This document shows, one piece after another, positions 1 through 5,137 of a stretch of DNA of 5,137 nucleotides. The notes under the pieces are model-generated. The model made no database searches. It had not been told where the DNA came from and was given only the letters and a program-made list of their open reading frames with translations. This DNA comes from an uncultured Gemmatimonadaceae bacterium (GTDB taxonomy: Bacteria; Gemmatimonadota; Gemmatimonadetes; Gemmatimonadales; Gemmatimonadaceae): contig CATPBN010000155.1 in the NCBI GenBank assembly GCA_955652635.1, positions 1-5,137 of the forward strand. The letters run 5' to 3'. Each line of letters starts with the position of its first letter. Position 1 is the stretch's first letter. The translations under genes were made by a program, and so were the position numbers.

Positions 1-1
1 C

Positions 2-238
2 AATGTCACTGTCGTCCACGAGGATTCACCTGACAAGTGCACTGTGGTAGCCACGGTGCCGACGATGCGTGGCGCGAAGACGATCGACGTCGATCCGGTG
101 AGGCACATGACATATCTCTTTCAACCCGAGTACGGACCGGCTCCTGCGCCCGCACCGGGAACGCCGGCCCCGGCGCCGGGCGGCCGGCCTCCACGGGGTC
201 CGATGATCGGCACATGGTTCTTTGCCATCAGTCACTGA
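2..238 (+). CDS. YncE/YVTN-type beta-propeller protein, C-terminal fragment
   Basis: This is the last 78 residues of a gene that begins before the window; the frame is open from base 2 to the TGA at 236-238. The translation has the look of the final blade of YncE-family (YVTN repeat) beta-propellers: a TVVHEDSPDK strand, then VVATVPTMRGAKTIDVDP, then a Tyr-Leu strand and an EYGPAPAP segment. In family members known to me, a GARTMALDP-like strand is followed by an EFGPAPAP-like proline-rich stretch and a short hydrophobic last strand, here MIGTWFFAISH. Such proteins are usually exported, and most have no assigned enzymatic role; some are annotated as surface or lactonase-like proteins. The Pro/Ala-rich tail (about residues 47-68) is more repetitive than usual. 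The gene overlaps the next one by 17 bases. The family call rests on a single blade, so it is good but not certain. Confidence 0.75.
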   Translation, partial: NVTVVHEDSPDKCTVVATVPTMRGAKTIDVDPVRHMTYLFQPEYGPAPAPAPGTPAPAPGGRPPRGPMIGTWFFAISH

Positions 239-1442
239 TAAAGCGGGGCTTTCCCCTAGCGATATATCAGCCAGGATAGAGCGCTTCAACGCGGGGCGCG
301 AGCCGGAGCGGCTCGCCCTCAAGTATCAAGCGATGTGCAGGTCGCCGTTCTCCTTTTTTCGGGGCACGGCGCACCTGTTCTGGGAGGACCTTGCCGCGCG
401 AAAGCGCGCTCTCCCAGGCAGTCCGCTGGTTTGGGCATGCGGAGATCTTCACCTGGAAAACTTCGGCTGCTTTCAGGGCAACAACGGTCTCTCGTACTTT
501 GACCTGAACGACTTCGACGAAGCTGCTCTTGCTCCGGCGATGTGGGAAGTGTCTCGTTTCGTGACCAGCGTCTATGTCGCTGCTCCGTCCCTCAATCTGG
601 CCCGCGCCGAGGCCAACGAGGTCACGAACGTGTTTCTGGACGCATACGGTACGGCGCTCGCCGACGGCAAGGCGCGCTGGATCGAGCGCGCGACGGCGAG
701 CGGGATGGTGCGGGCGCTTCTTCGGCGGGTTGGCAGCCGCAAGAGAGCGATGCTTACCAACTCGCGCACGATCCGGATGAGCGGCAGGCGCCGCATTCGG
801 CTCGATGGCACGCATGCGCTGCCGGTGACCGATGATCAGCGAAGGGAGGTCACGCGCCGGCTCGACAGATTTGCGAGATCGCAGCCGGATCCCAGGTTTT
901 TCGAGATCCTGGATGTCGCCCGCCGTGTGGCAGGGGTGGGAAGTCTCGGCGTCGACCGCTATGTCGTGTTGGTGCGAGGCGATGGCGGTCCCGACGGGAA
1001 CGCTATCCTCGACGTCAAGCAGGAGCTGCCTTCGTGTCTCGCCAGATTTGAGAGAGTGCGGCAGCCCGCCTGGAAGAGCGAGCCCGATCGAGTCGTCTCA
1101 ATTCAGCGACGCATGCAGGCTATCGCGCCCGCAATGCTCGACGCGATCAAGATCGGGCGTGGCGGCTACGTGCTGCGAGAGCTTCAGCCTACCACCGATC
1201 GTCTTAGCCTCAAGGACGCTGGAGACAATCCGCATCATCTTCGCTCTGCAGCGAAGGCGATGGGCCGCGTCACCGCATGGGCGCAACTGAGAAGCAGCGG
1301 ACGTCAAGGGTCCGCAACCGCTGACGATCTCATCGCGTTCGCTGGCGCGAGCGGCTGGAGGCGACGGCTGATCGATTACGGCCAATCGTATGCCACCACG
1401 GTCCAACGTGACTACAAGCAATTCGTCGCGGCACAGTCGTGA
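222..1442 (+). CDS. DUF2252 family protein (putative kinase-fold protein)
   Basis: This 406-residue protein matches the DUF2252 family, whose substrate is unknown. Visible signatures in order are RFNAGREPERLALKYQAM (21-38), SPFSFFRG (41-48), CGDLHLENFG (73-82), FDLNDFDEA (93-101), a glycine-rich GVGSLGVDRYVVLVRG (238-253), LDVKQE (263-268) and YVLRELQP (316-323). The second and third pairs resemble the HGDxHxxN catalytic loop and metal-binding Asp of aminoglycoside/choline kinases. No signal peptide or membrane span is seen, so it is probably cytosolic. The start is TTG at 222: an in-frame stop lies at 204-206, and the next usable start, ATG at 333, would remove the conserved N-terminal motif. 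No clear Shine-Dalgarno precedes it, so initiation may depend on translation of the upstream gene, which overlaps by 17 bases. Its stop overlaps the ABC ATPase start, which suggests joint expression with the exporter. Family membership is firm; biochemical role is not. Confidence 0.9.
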   Translation: MPSVTDKAGLSPSDISARIERFNAGREPERLALKYQAMCRSPFSFFRGTAHLFWEDLAARKRALPGSPLVWACGDLHLENFGCFQGNNGLSYFDLNDFDEAALAPAMWEVSRFVTSVYVAAPSLNLARAEANEVTNVFLDAYGTALADGKARWIERATASGMVRALLRRVGSRKRAMLTNSRTIRMSGRRRIRLDGTHALPVTDDQRREVTRRLDRFARSQPDPRFFEILDVARRVAGVGSLGVDRYVVLVRGDGGPDGNAILDVKQELPSCLARFERVRQPAWKSEPDRVVSIQRRMQAIAPAMLDAIKIGRGGYVLRELQPTTDRLSLKDAGDNPHHLRSAAKAMGRVTAWAQLRSSGRQGSATADDLIAFAGASGWRRRLIDYGQSYATTVQRDYKQFVAAQS

Positions 1443-2353
1443 TCCCGGTCATCGCCGTCTCCAACTTGGGCAAACGCTACGGCCGCACCGTCGCCGTGGA
1501 CGACGTCTCGCTCGAAGTGTTCGAGGGCGAGATCTTCGGACTGATAGGTCCGAATGGCGCCGGTAAGACGACCACGATGGAGTGCATGGAGGGCGACCGC
1601 GTTCCCGAGAAGGGAACGATCTCGGTGCTCGGCCTCGATCCCCGGCGCGATGCCAACGCGCTCCGGCAGCGGATCGGTGTGCAGCACCAGGAGGCGCAGC
1701 TCCAGAAGCGGATCAAGGTCTGGGAGGCTGTCGACCTCTGGCGGTCGCTTTACCCGCGCGTCGTAGACGCTGACGCGCTCCTCGCCCGGCTTGGGCTCGA
1801 AGCCAAGCGCAACGCATGGTTCATGACGCTCTCGGGCGGCCAGAAGCAGCGACTCTTCATCGCGCTGGCGCTCATTCACGAACCCGAGGTCGTGTTCCTC
1901 GATGAGCTCACAACCGGGCTCGACCCGCAAGCGCGGCGCGCGATCTGGACTCTAGTGAACGGCATCAGAGATCGGGGTACGACGGTGTTCCTCACGACAC
2001 ACCTGATGGAAGAGGCCGAACGACTCTGCGACCGCGTGGCCATCATCGAGCACGGACGCATTATCGAGCTGGGTACGCCCGACGAGCTCGTACAAAAGCA
2101 CTGCCCCGAACGGACGGTGGTGTTCACGAGCGATGACGCCAACGTCGTCGAGCGCATGCAAGCTGTGGGTACCGTCGAGCGCGCGGATGGGACGGCGCCC
2201 ACGTACACGATCCGCGGAGCAGGCGACGACTTCGTGACGAATGTAATCAACATCGTAGCGCGTGAGAGCATTCGCGTGCGCGGCTTCCGCACCGAGATCC
2301 CGACGCTCGAGGACGTGTTTCTCAAGCTCACCGGCCACGGGATAAGGGACTAA
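1439..2353 (+). CDS. ABC-2-type transporter ATP-binding protein (DrrA/CcmA-like)
   Basis: This 304-residue cytoplasmic ATPase would power the permease encoded just downstream. All nucleotide-binding motifs are visible: Walker A GPNGAGKT (37-44), Q-loop glutamine near Q84 in VQHQEAQL, signature LSGGQKQR (131-138), Walker B VVFLDE (151-156), D-loop in TTGLDP (158-163) and the switch histidine H188 in TTHLMEEAE. Residues from about 215 to 304 form the C-terminal extension typical of DrrA/CcmA-like subunits. The usual DEPTTGLDP proline is a leucine here (L157), a substitution I recall from other members of this group. The GTG start at 1439-1441 overlaps the TGA of the DUF2252 gene (GTGA); no ribosome site is obvious, so translational coupling is likely. 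The cargo cannot be told from sequence: drugs, lipids, polysaccharides and peptides are all exported by this class. Confidence 0.95.
   Translation: MIPVIAVSNLGKRYGRTVAVDDVSLEVFEGEIFGLIGPNGAGKTTTMECMEGDRVPEKGTISVLGLDPRRDANALRQRIGVQHQEAQLQKRIKVWEAVDLWRSLYPRVVDADALLARLGLEAKRNAWFMTLSGGQKQRLFIALALIHEPEVVFLDELTTGLDPQARRAIWTLVNGIRDRGTTVFLTTHLMEEAERLCDRVAIIEHGRIIELGTPDELVQKHCPERTVVFTSDDANVVERMQAVGTVERADGTAPTYTIRGAGDDFVTNVINIVARESIRVRGFRTEIPTLEDVFLKLTGHGIRD
2344..2348 (+). promoter_or_regulatory. Ribosome binding site of the ABC permease
   Basis: AAGGG inside the last codons of the ATPase gene sits four bases before the permease ATG. It is the only reasonable Shine-Dalgarno match among the overlapping gene junctions of the left-hand operon; the DUF2252 and ATPase starts lack one. 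Confidence 0.55.
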
Positions 2354-3108
2354 TGCAGCTTCGGTTTCTGAGTGGATTCTGGAAGCTCACCTGGGTCGAG
2401 ACCAAAGTCTTTACACGCGAACCAATGGGGTTCGTTGGGACGCTCTTGATGCCGCTGGTCGTGTTCATCTTCCTGGGGCGCGTGTTCGGCATCGGCAAAC
2501 CCGTCGCCGCGCCCAAAGTCGACATTCCATTCAACGCGGCCATCCTTGCGGCGGTGCTGATCGCGATCAGCGCGGTGCAGTCCCTCGTGGCGATCATCTC
2601 GATCTACAGGGAAGGGGGCATCCTGAAACGCCTCCGCGCCACACCGCTTTCTCCAGTGACGATCATGGGGGCGCAGGTCGCCGTGAAGCTCGTCTTCACG
2701 GTGATCAGCCTCGGCTTGCTCATGCTCGCGGGCCGACGGCTTTTTCCGGGCGTGATGCACGTGAACCTGTTCAGTTTTACCGCGGCTGTACTCCTCAGCA
2801 CGTTCAGCATCCTCTCGCTCGGGTTCGTAATCGCCAGCCTTGTGCCGACGGCGAGATTCGCGCAACCGATCAGCGCGGCAGTGCTCTACCCGATACTCGC
2901 TTTGTCGGGATTGTTCTATCCCGTGGACCGGTTCCCGCGCGCGCTCGAGGCGATCGCGTACTTGCTGCCGACCACACACGCCGTGGCGCTCCTCAACGGC
3001 GTGTGGGACGGATCTGGCTGGGGCGCGCACTGGCTGAACGTCGCGGCATTGCTCGTCCTTTTCGCTGCGTACACCACCCTCTCGACAAGAGTCTTCCGCT
3101 GGGAGTGA
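2353..3108 (+). CDS. ABC-2-type transporter permease (DrrB-like)
   Basis: This 251-residue integral membrane protein is the membrane half of the exporter whose ATPase precedes it. I estimate six membrane spans, near residues 26-44, 62-84, 106-126, 138-163, 171-190 and 227-245. Between spans two and three lies the segment YREGGILKRLRATPLSP (85-101), the conserved cytoplasmic coupling motif of ABC-2 permeases, and LSGLFYPVDRFP (184-195) is the family's usual late extracytoplasmic motif. The length is normal for a half-transporter, so the working complex is presumably two ATPases plus two permeases. ATG at 2353-2355 shares one base with the ATPase stop (TAATG), and AAGGG at 2344-2348 provides a ribosome site four bases before the start. 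No permease-specific cargo signature is visible. No terminator-like hairpin with a T-run follows. Confidence 0.95.
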   Translation: MQLRFLSGFWKLTWVETKVFTREPMGFVGTLLMPLVVFIFLGRVFGIGKPVAAPKVDIPFNAAILAAVLIAISAVQSLVAIISIYREGGILKRLRATPLSPVTIMGAQVAVKLVFTVISLGLLMLAGRRLFPGVMHVNLFSFTAAVLLSTFSILSLGFVIASLVPTARFAQPISAAVLYPILALSGLFYPVDRFPRALEAIAYLLPTTHAVALLNGVWDGSGWGAHWLNVAALLVLFAAYTTLSTRVFRWE

Positions 3109-3142
3109 TTAGAGAGACATCCATAACAGTCGAGTCGATCTC

Positions 3143-3172
3143 ATGGAACGAACCGCCAAGCTACCATCATGA
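3143..3172 (+). other. Possible nine-codon leader ORF overlapping the fucosidase start
   Basis: An ATG at 3143 opens a nine-codon frame (MERTAKLPS) whose TGA at 3170-3172 overlaps the fucosidase ATG at 3169-3171 in an ATGA arrangement. This would allow terminating ribosomes to restart on the fucosidase, which lacks a clear Shine-Dalgarno sequence of its own. The leader's own ribosome site is also weak, and an ORF this short could arise by chance, so it is recorded only as a candidate translational-coupling element. Confidence 0.2.
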
Positions 3173-4518
3173 AAGCATTCTCCGGGTGTGCGAGTAGATC
3201 GTCGAGCGTGGTCTTCCTCGTTTCACTGGAGCTCTTACTCCTCTCGCCATTCCGGACCGCAAGCGCGCAGGCACCGACCGTGCCCGCCGAACGCCTTGCC
3301 GCTCGCGAATGGTTCCGGCAAGCCGGGTTCGGCATGTTCATCCACTGGGGCGTTTATTCCCAGCTCGGCGACGGTGAATGGGTCATGCAGAACAGAAGGA
3401 TTCCGGCAGCGACCTATGAGTGGCTCGCCTCGGAGTTCAATCCTGTAAAGTTCGACGCCCACGAATGGGTGTCGCTCGCCAAGGCGGCCGGAGCACGATA
3501 CATCACCATCACTTCGCGGCACCACGACGGCTTCTCGATGTTTGCGACCAAGGCGACGACCTACAACATCGTCGACGCGACCCCCTTCAAGCGCGATCCT
3601 CTCAAGGAGCTGGCTGACGAATGTCAGCGGCAGGGCATCAAACTATTCTTCTACTACTCGCAGCTCGACTGGCACCATCCCGACTACTTTCCGCGTGGTG
3701 GAACCGGCAAGGCGTCGGGCCGGCCGGACGGCGGCGACTGGACGCACTACATCGCCTTCATGAATCAGCAGCTCACCGAGTTGTTGACCCGCTACGGGCC
3801 GATCGGCGGCATCTGGTTCGACGGCATGTGGGACAAGCCCGACGCCGATTGGCACCTCGCCGACACATACGGCTTGATTCATCGACTACAGCCCGCGGCG
3901 CTCATCGTTCCCAACCATCACCGCCCACCACTCCCCGGTGAGGACGTTCAGACCTTCGAGCAGGATCTACCGGGCGCGAACACGGCAGGCTTCAACACCA
4001 ATACGATCGGTAGCTTGCCGCTCGAGACATCGCTCACGATGAACAATTCGTGGGGCTTCAACATCACCGACAGCGGCTGGAAAACGACGCGCGAGCTCGT
4101 CGGTTACCTGGTGCGAGCCGCGGGGAGCAACGCGAACCTGCTGCTCAACATCGGTCCTCGCCCGGACGGCACTATTCAGCCCGAAGCTGCGCAGCGCCTG
4201 CGCGAAGTGGGAAAGTGGTTGCAGACCTACGGCTCCTCGATCTACAACACGCACGGGGGCCCCATATCGCCACGCTCGTGGGGTGTCACCACCCAGCGCG
4301 GGGATACCGTGTTCGTGCACCTGCTTGATTGGCGCGATCGCCTCCTTGCGATACCGCTCGTCGGCGCGCGCGTCACCACAGCGACCATGCTCGACGGCGG
4401 GACTGCGGTGGACTTCGAGCAGACGTCGGTCGGTCTCAGGCTGACCTTGCCGAGCGTCGGCGCGGCAGAACCGGACCAAGTGATCGTGCTTCGGACCGTG
4501 AAGTCTTCACAACGATAG
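3169..4518 (+). CDS. Secreted alpha-L-fucosidase, glycoside hydrolase family 29
   Basis: This 449-residue enzyme is predicted to cleave terminal alpha-L-fucose from glycans by a retaining mechanism. Residues 1-33 form a signal peptide with a hydrophobic core at 14-28 and a likely cut after ASA (33/34), so it acts in the periplasm or outside the cell. The GH29 barrel runs from about 45 to 360. Motifs are MFIHWGVYS (56-64), SRHHDGFSMF (116-125, histidines contacting fucose), YYSQLDWHHPDY (162-173), IWFDGMW (215-221) with D218 as the probable nucleophile, FEQDLPG (263-269), TMNNSWGFN (290-298) and LLLNIGPRPDG (324-334). E264 is the likelier acid/base by spacing to D218, with E286 a less likely alternative. 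Residues about 370-449 look like the small C-terminal beta-sandwich. The gene starts 60 bases after the permease; no sugar-specific regulator or transporter is nearby. Linkage specificity cannot be read from sequence. Confidence 0.95.
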   Translation: MKAFSGCASRSSSVVFLVSLELLLLSPFRTASAQAPTVPAERLAAREWFRQAGFGMFIHWGVYSQLGDGEWVMQNRRIPAATYEWLASEFNPVKFDAHEWVSLAKAAGARYITITSRHHDGFSMFATKATTYNIVDATPFKRDPLKELADECQRQGIKLFFYYSQLDWHHPDYFPRGGTGKASGRPDGGDWTHYIAFMNQQLTELLTRYGPIGGIWFDGMWDKPDADWHLADTYGLIHRLQPAALIVPNHHRPPLPGEDVQTFEQDLPGANTAGFNTNTIGSLPLETSLTMNNSWGFNITDSGWKTTRELVGYLVRAAGSNANLLLNIGPRPDGTIQPEAAQRLREVGKWLQTYGSSIYNTHGGPISPRSWGVTTQRGDTVFVHLLDWRDRLLAIPLVGARVTTATMLDGGTAVDFEQTSVGLRLTLPSVGAAEPDQVIVLRTVKSSQR

Positions 4519-4545
4519 GAACCCTCGCGCTGCGGCAAAGTGAGA

Positions 4546-4902
4546 CTATTGCGGCGACATCCCTCTTGTCTCCAGGTCCGTTGGCTCCGAGGCGTCATTC
4601 TCGGTGAAGAGACGCGTAATGACTCGCTGCCCCTCTCCGATCCTCTCGACATCGATAGCGACGGCGGCGACGGACCGCTCGAGTTGTGATAGACCGTCGG
4701 TGAGCTCGCGGGATTGGGCAATAATCGCCGACTCCTTTCTGCGCCAGACGCGGCGCGCGATGGACACGCCGACGACCAGCAGCACGGCATGTACGCCGGC
4801 GTGGCGCCGTTCTCCCTGCATGGCGGCGAGGATCGCACCGACGAAGTTGATGAAGAAGAAGAGAGCGCCCGCCGCGAGCCAAATCCTGGAGCGCAGGCTC
4901 AT
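4546..4902 (-). CDS. Small two-span membrane protein, unknown function
   Basis: This is a protein of 118 residues, starting MSLRSRIWLAAGALFFFINF. A first membrane span lies at about residues 7-27 and a second at about 36-53, followed by an Arg/Lys-rich stretch (RRVWRRK) that places the C-terminal part in the cytoplasm by the positive-inside rule. The rest (about 60-110) is charged and probably helical, possibly a coiled coil (LTDGLSQLERSVAAVAIDVERI). I do not recognise a named family; the N-terminal pattern reminds me of small membrane proteins from Gemmatimonadota, from memory only. An upstream ATG at 4909-4911 would add three residues, but it directly abuts the Shine-Dalgarno sequence, whereas the ATG at 4900-4902 is nine bases from it. 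The gene converges on the fucosidase gene with 27 bases between stops. Coding is supported by the good ribosome site and coherent membrane topology. Confidence 0.7.
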   Translation of the reverse strand: MSLRSRIWLAAGALFFFINFVGAILAAMQGERRHAGVHAVLLVVGVSIARRVWRRKESAIIAQSRELTDGLSQLERSVAAVAIDVERIGEGQRVITRLFTENDASEPTDLETRGMSPQ

Positions 4903-4911
4903 GAGGAGCAT

Positions 4912-4917
4912 CTCCTT
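4912..4917 (-). promoter_or_regulatory. Shine-Dalgarno site that selects the downstream ATG
   Basis: On the minus strand AAGGAG is followed immediately by one ATG (4911-4909) and, nine bases on, by a second (4902-4900). Zero spacing makes the first unusable for normal initiation, so the second is chosen as the start. The AGGAG also pairs with CUCCU just downstream (4904-4908), leaving the first AUG as a three-base loop. Confidence 0.65.
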
Positions 4918-4980
4918 TAGTTGCTAACGCCGGCCAACGTACGATTCGCCCTTGCCTTGCGCCAGCCACGAGCGGTCGGC

Positions 4981-5009
4981 ATTCTAGCTCACCTAAAACT
5001 TCCGGAGAA
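4981..5009 (-). promoter_or_regulatory. Candidate sigma-70 promoter for the small membrane protein gene
   Basis: On the minus strand TAGAAT (4986-4981) matches the -10 consensus at five of six positions. A weak TTCTCC at 5009-5004 lies 17 bases upstream as a possible -35. Transcription would start near 4975 and give a leader of roughly 70 bases before the ATG at 4902. The surrounding 110-base divergent region (4903-5012) must also serve the plus-strand gene at 5013, for which I saw no convincing promoter. The -35 is poor, so this is a tentative call. Confidence 0.25.
5004..5007 (+). promoter_or_regulatory. Ribosome binding site deciding a GTG start
   Basis: GGAG lies five bases before GTG at 5013-5015 and supports that codon as the start of the truncated exported protein. 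An ATG two bases earlier (5011-5013) is followed at once by TGA and cannot start a protein. Confidence 0.65.
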
Positions 5010-5012
5010 AAT

Positions 5013-5137
5013 GTGAGATCTCGCTCGCCGAACAGGTATTTGCCCTGTCTGCTACTCGTTCTCGCAATTTTATTCGTCTCGCCCAGAGCAGCTCAGGCTC
5101 AGGCTTCGGTAGCTTCGATGTCCCCCGACCTTCAGGC
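5013..5137 (+). CDS. Exported protein, N-terminal fragment (gene runs off window)
   Basis: The first 41 codons of a gene are present. They encode a textbook signal peptide: a basic start (MRSRSPNRY), a hydrophobic core (LPCLLLVLAILFVSP, about 10-24) and an Ala-rich cleavage region, with a probable cut near AQA/QA at residue 29 or just after. The mature part visible is only about eleven residues, ASVASMSPDLQ, too little to assign a family. Start GTG is chosen because GGAG lies five bases upstream and the translation begins with a proper basic n-region. C12 sits within the hydrophobic core, upstream of the cleavage region, so a lipoprotein lipobox is not supported. The gene is divergent from the small membrane protein gene. 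Confidence 0.7.
   Translation, partial: MRSRSPNRYLPCLLLVLAILFVSPRAAQAQASVASMSPDLQ

Noticed and set aside
37..279. 80-codon plus-strand open frame near the window start
   Set aside because: The frame beginning at base 2 over the same stretch gives a recognisable beta-propeller C-terminus, and the 37-279 translation shows no domain features.
267..815. 182-codon open frame on the minus strand opposite DUF2252
   Set aside because: The sense frame holds clear DUF2252 motifs over the same bases; the antisense translation has no coherent features.
1412..1930. 172-codon open frame on the minus strand opposite the ABC ATPase
   Set aside because: It lies wholly antisense to a gene with complete ABC motifs; the translation is rich in charged and Arg/Glu residues with no domain pattern, as expected for a shadow frame in GC-rich DNA.
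1895..1930. Leucine in place of proline in the ATPase DEPTTGLDP motif as a sign of inactivity
   Set aside because: Walker A, signature, Walker B aspartate and glutamate, and the switch histidine are all intact, and I recall the same change in other DrrA-like ATPases.
2350..3030. 226-codon open frame on the minus strand opposite the permease
   Set aside because: The predicted protein is dominated by Arg, Glu, Asp and His, which is the usual antisense image of hydrophobic membrane-span codons; no ribosome site or motif supports it.
3967..4479. 170-codon open frame on the minus strand opposite the fucosidase
   Set aside because: It is antisense to the conserved GH29 core, with no recognisable domain; treated as a shadow.
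4519..4545. Possible bidirectional terminator between the convergent gene ends
   Set aside because: The 27 bases contain no convincing stem followed by a T-run on either strand.
4595..4969. Alternative minus-strand frame overlapping the small membrane protein
   Set aside because: It is Arg-rich without membrane or domain pattern, whereas the neighbouring frame has two clear spans and a well-placed ribosome site.

Overview
The window is a GC-rich, almost fully coding piece of bacterial chromosome. TTG and GTG starts, overlapping gene ends, a YncE-type beta-propeller protein, a secreted GH29 fucosidase and a small double-membrane-span protein together suggest a soil- or sediment-type lineage such as Gemmatimonadota or Acidobacteriota. 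That assignment is inferred from gene content and was not proven. No mobile element, CRISPR array, tRNA or rRNA gene was seen.

Left part (2-3108, plus strand): a tightly packed run of four genes. It opens with the C-terminal end of a YncE/YVTN-type beta-propeller protein (stop at 236-238). A DUF2252 protein follows (222-1442), starting at a TTG inside the previous gene. Next come an ABC-2-type ATPase (1439-2353), whose GTG overlaps the DUF2252 stop, and its permease (2353-3108), joined through a TAATG overlap. The three complete genes read as one translationally coupled unit: a kinase-fold-like protein of unknown substrate plus a DrrAB-like exporter.

Middle (3169-4518, plus strand): after a 60-base gap lies a signal-peptide-bearing GH29 alpha-L-fucosidase with the expected catalytic-core motifs. 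A nine-codon ORF just upstream overlaps its start in an ATGA arrangement.

Right part: a small two-span membrane protein is encoded on the minus strand (4546-4902) and converges on the fucosidase with a 27-base gap. Its Shine-Dalgarno sequence picks the second of two nearby ATGs and lies in a small hairpin. A divergent region of about 110 bases separates it from a new plus-strand gene (GTG at 5013). That gene encodes an exported protein, of which only the signal peptide and about eleven further residues are in the window.

The best candidate for something under-described is the DUF2252 gene. Its kinase-like motifs occur in an order that suggests a circularly permuted kinase fold, and it is physically coupled to an ABC-2 exporter. 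No wholly new system can be claimed from sequence alone.
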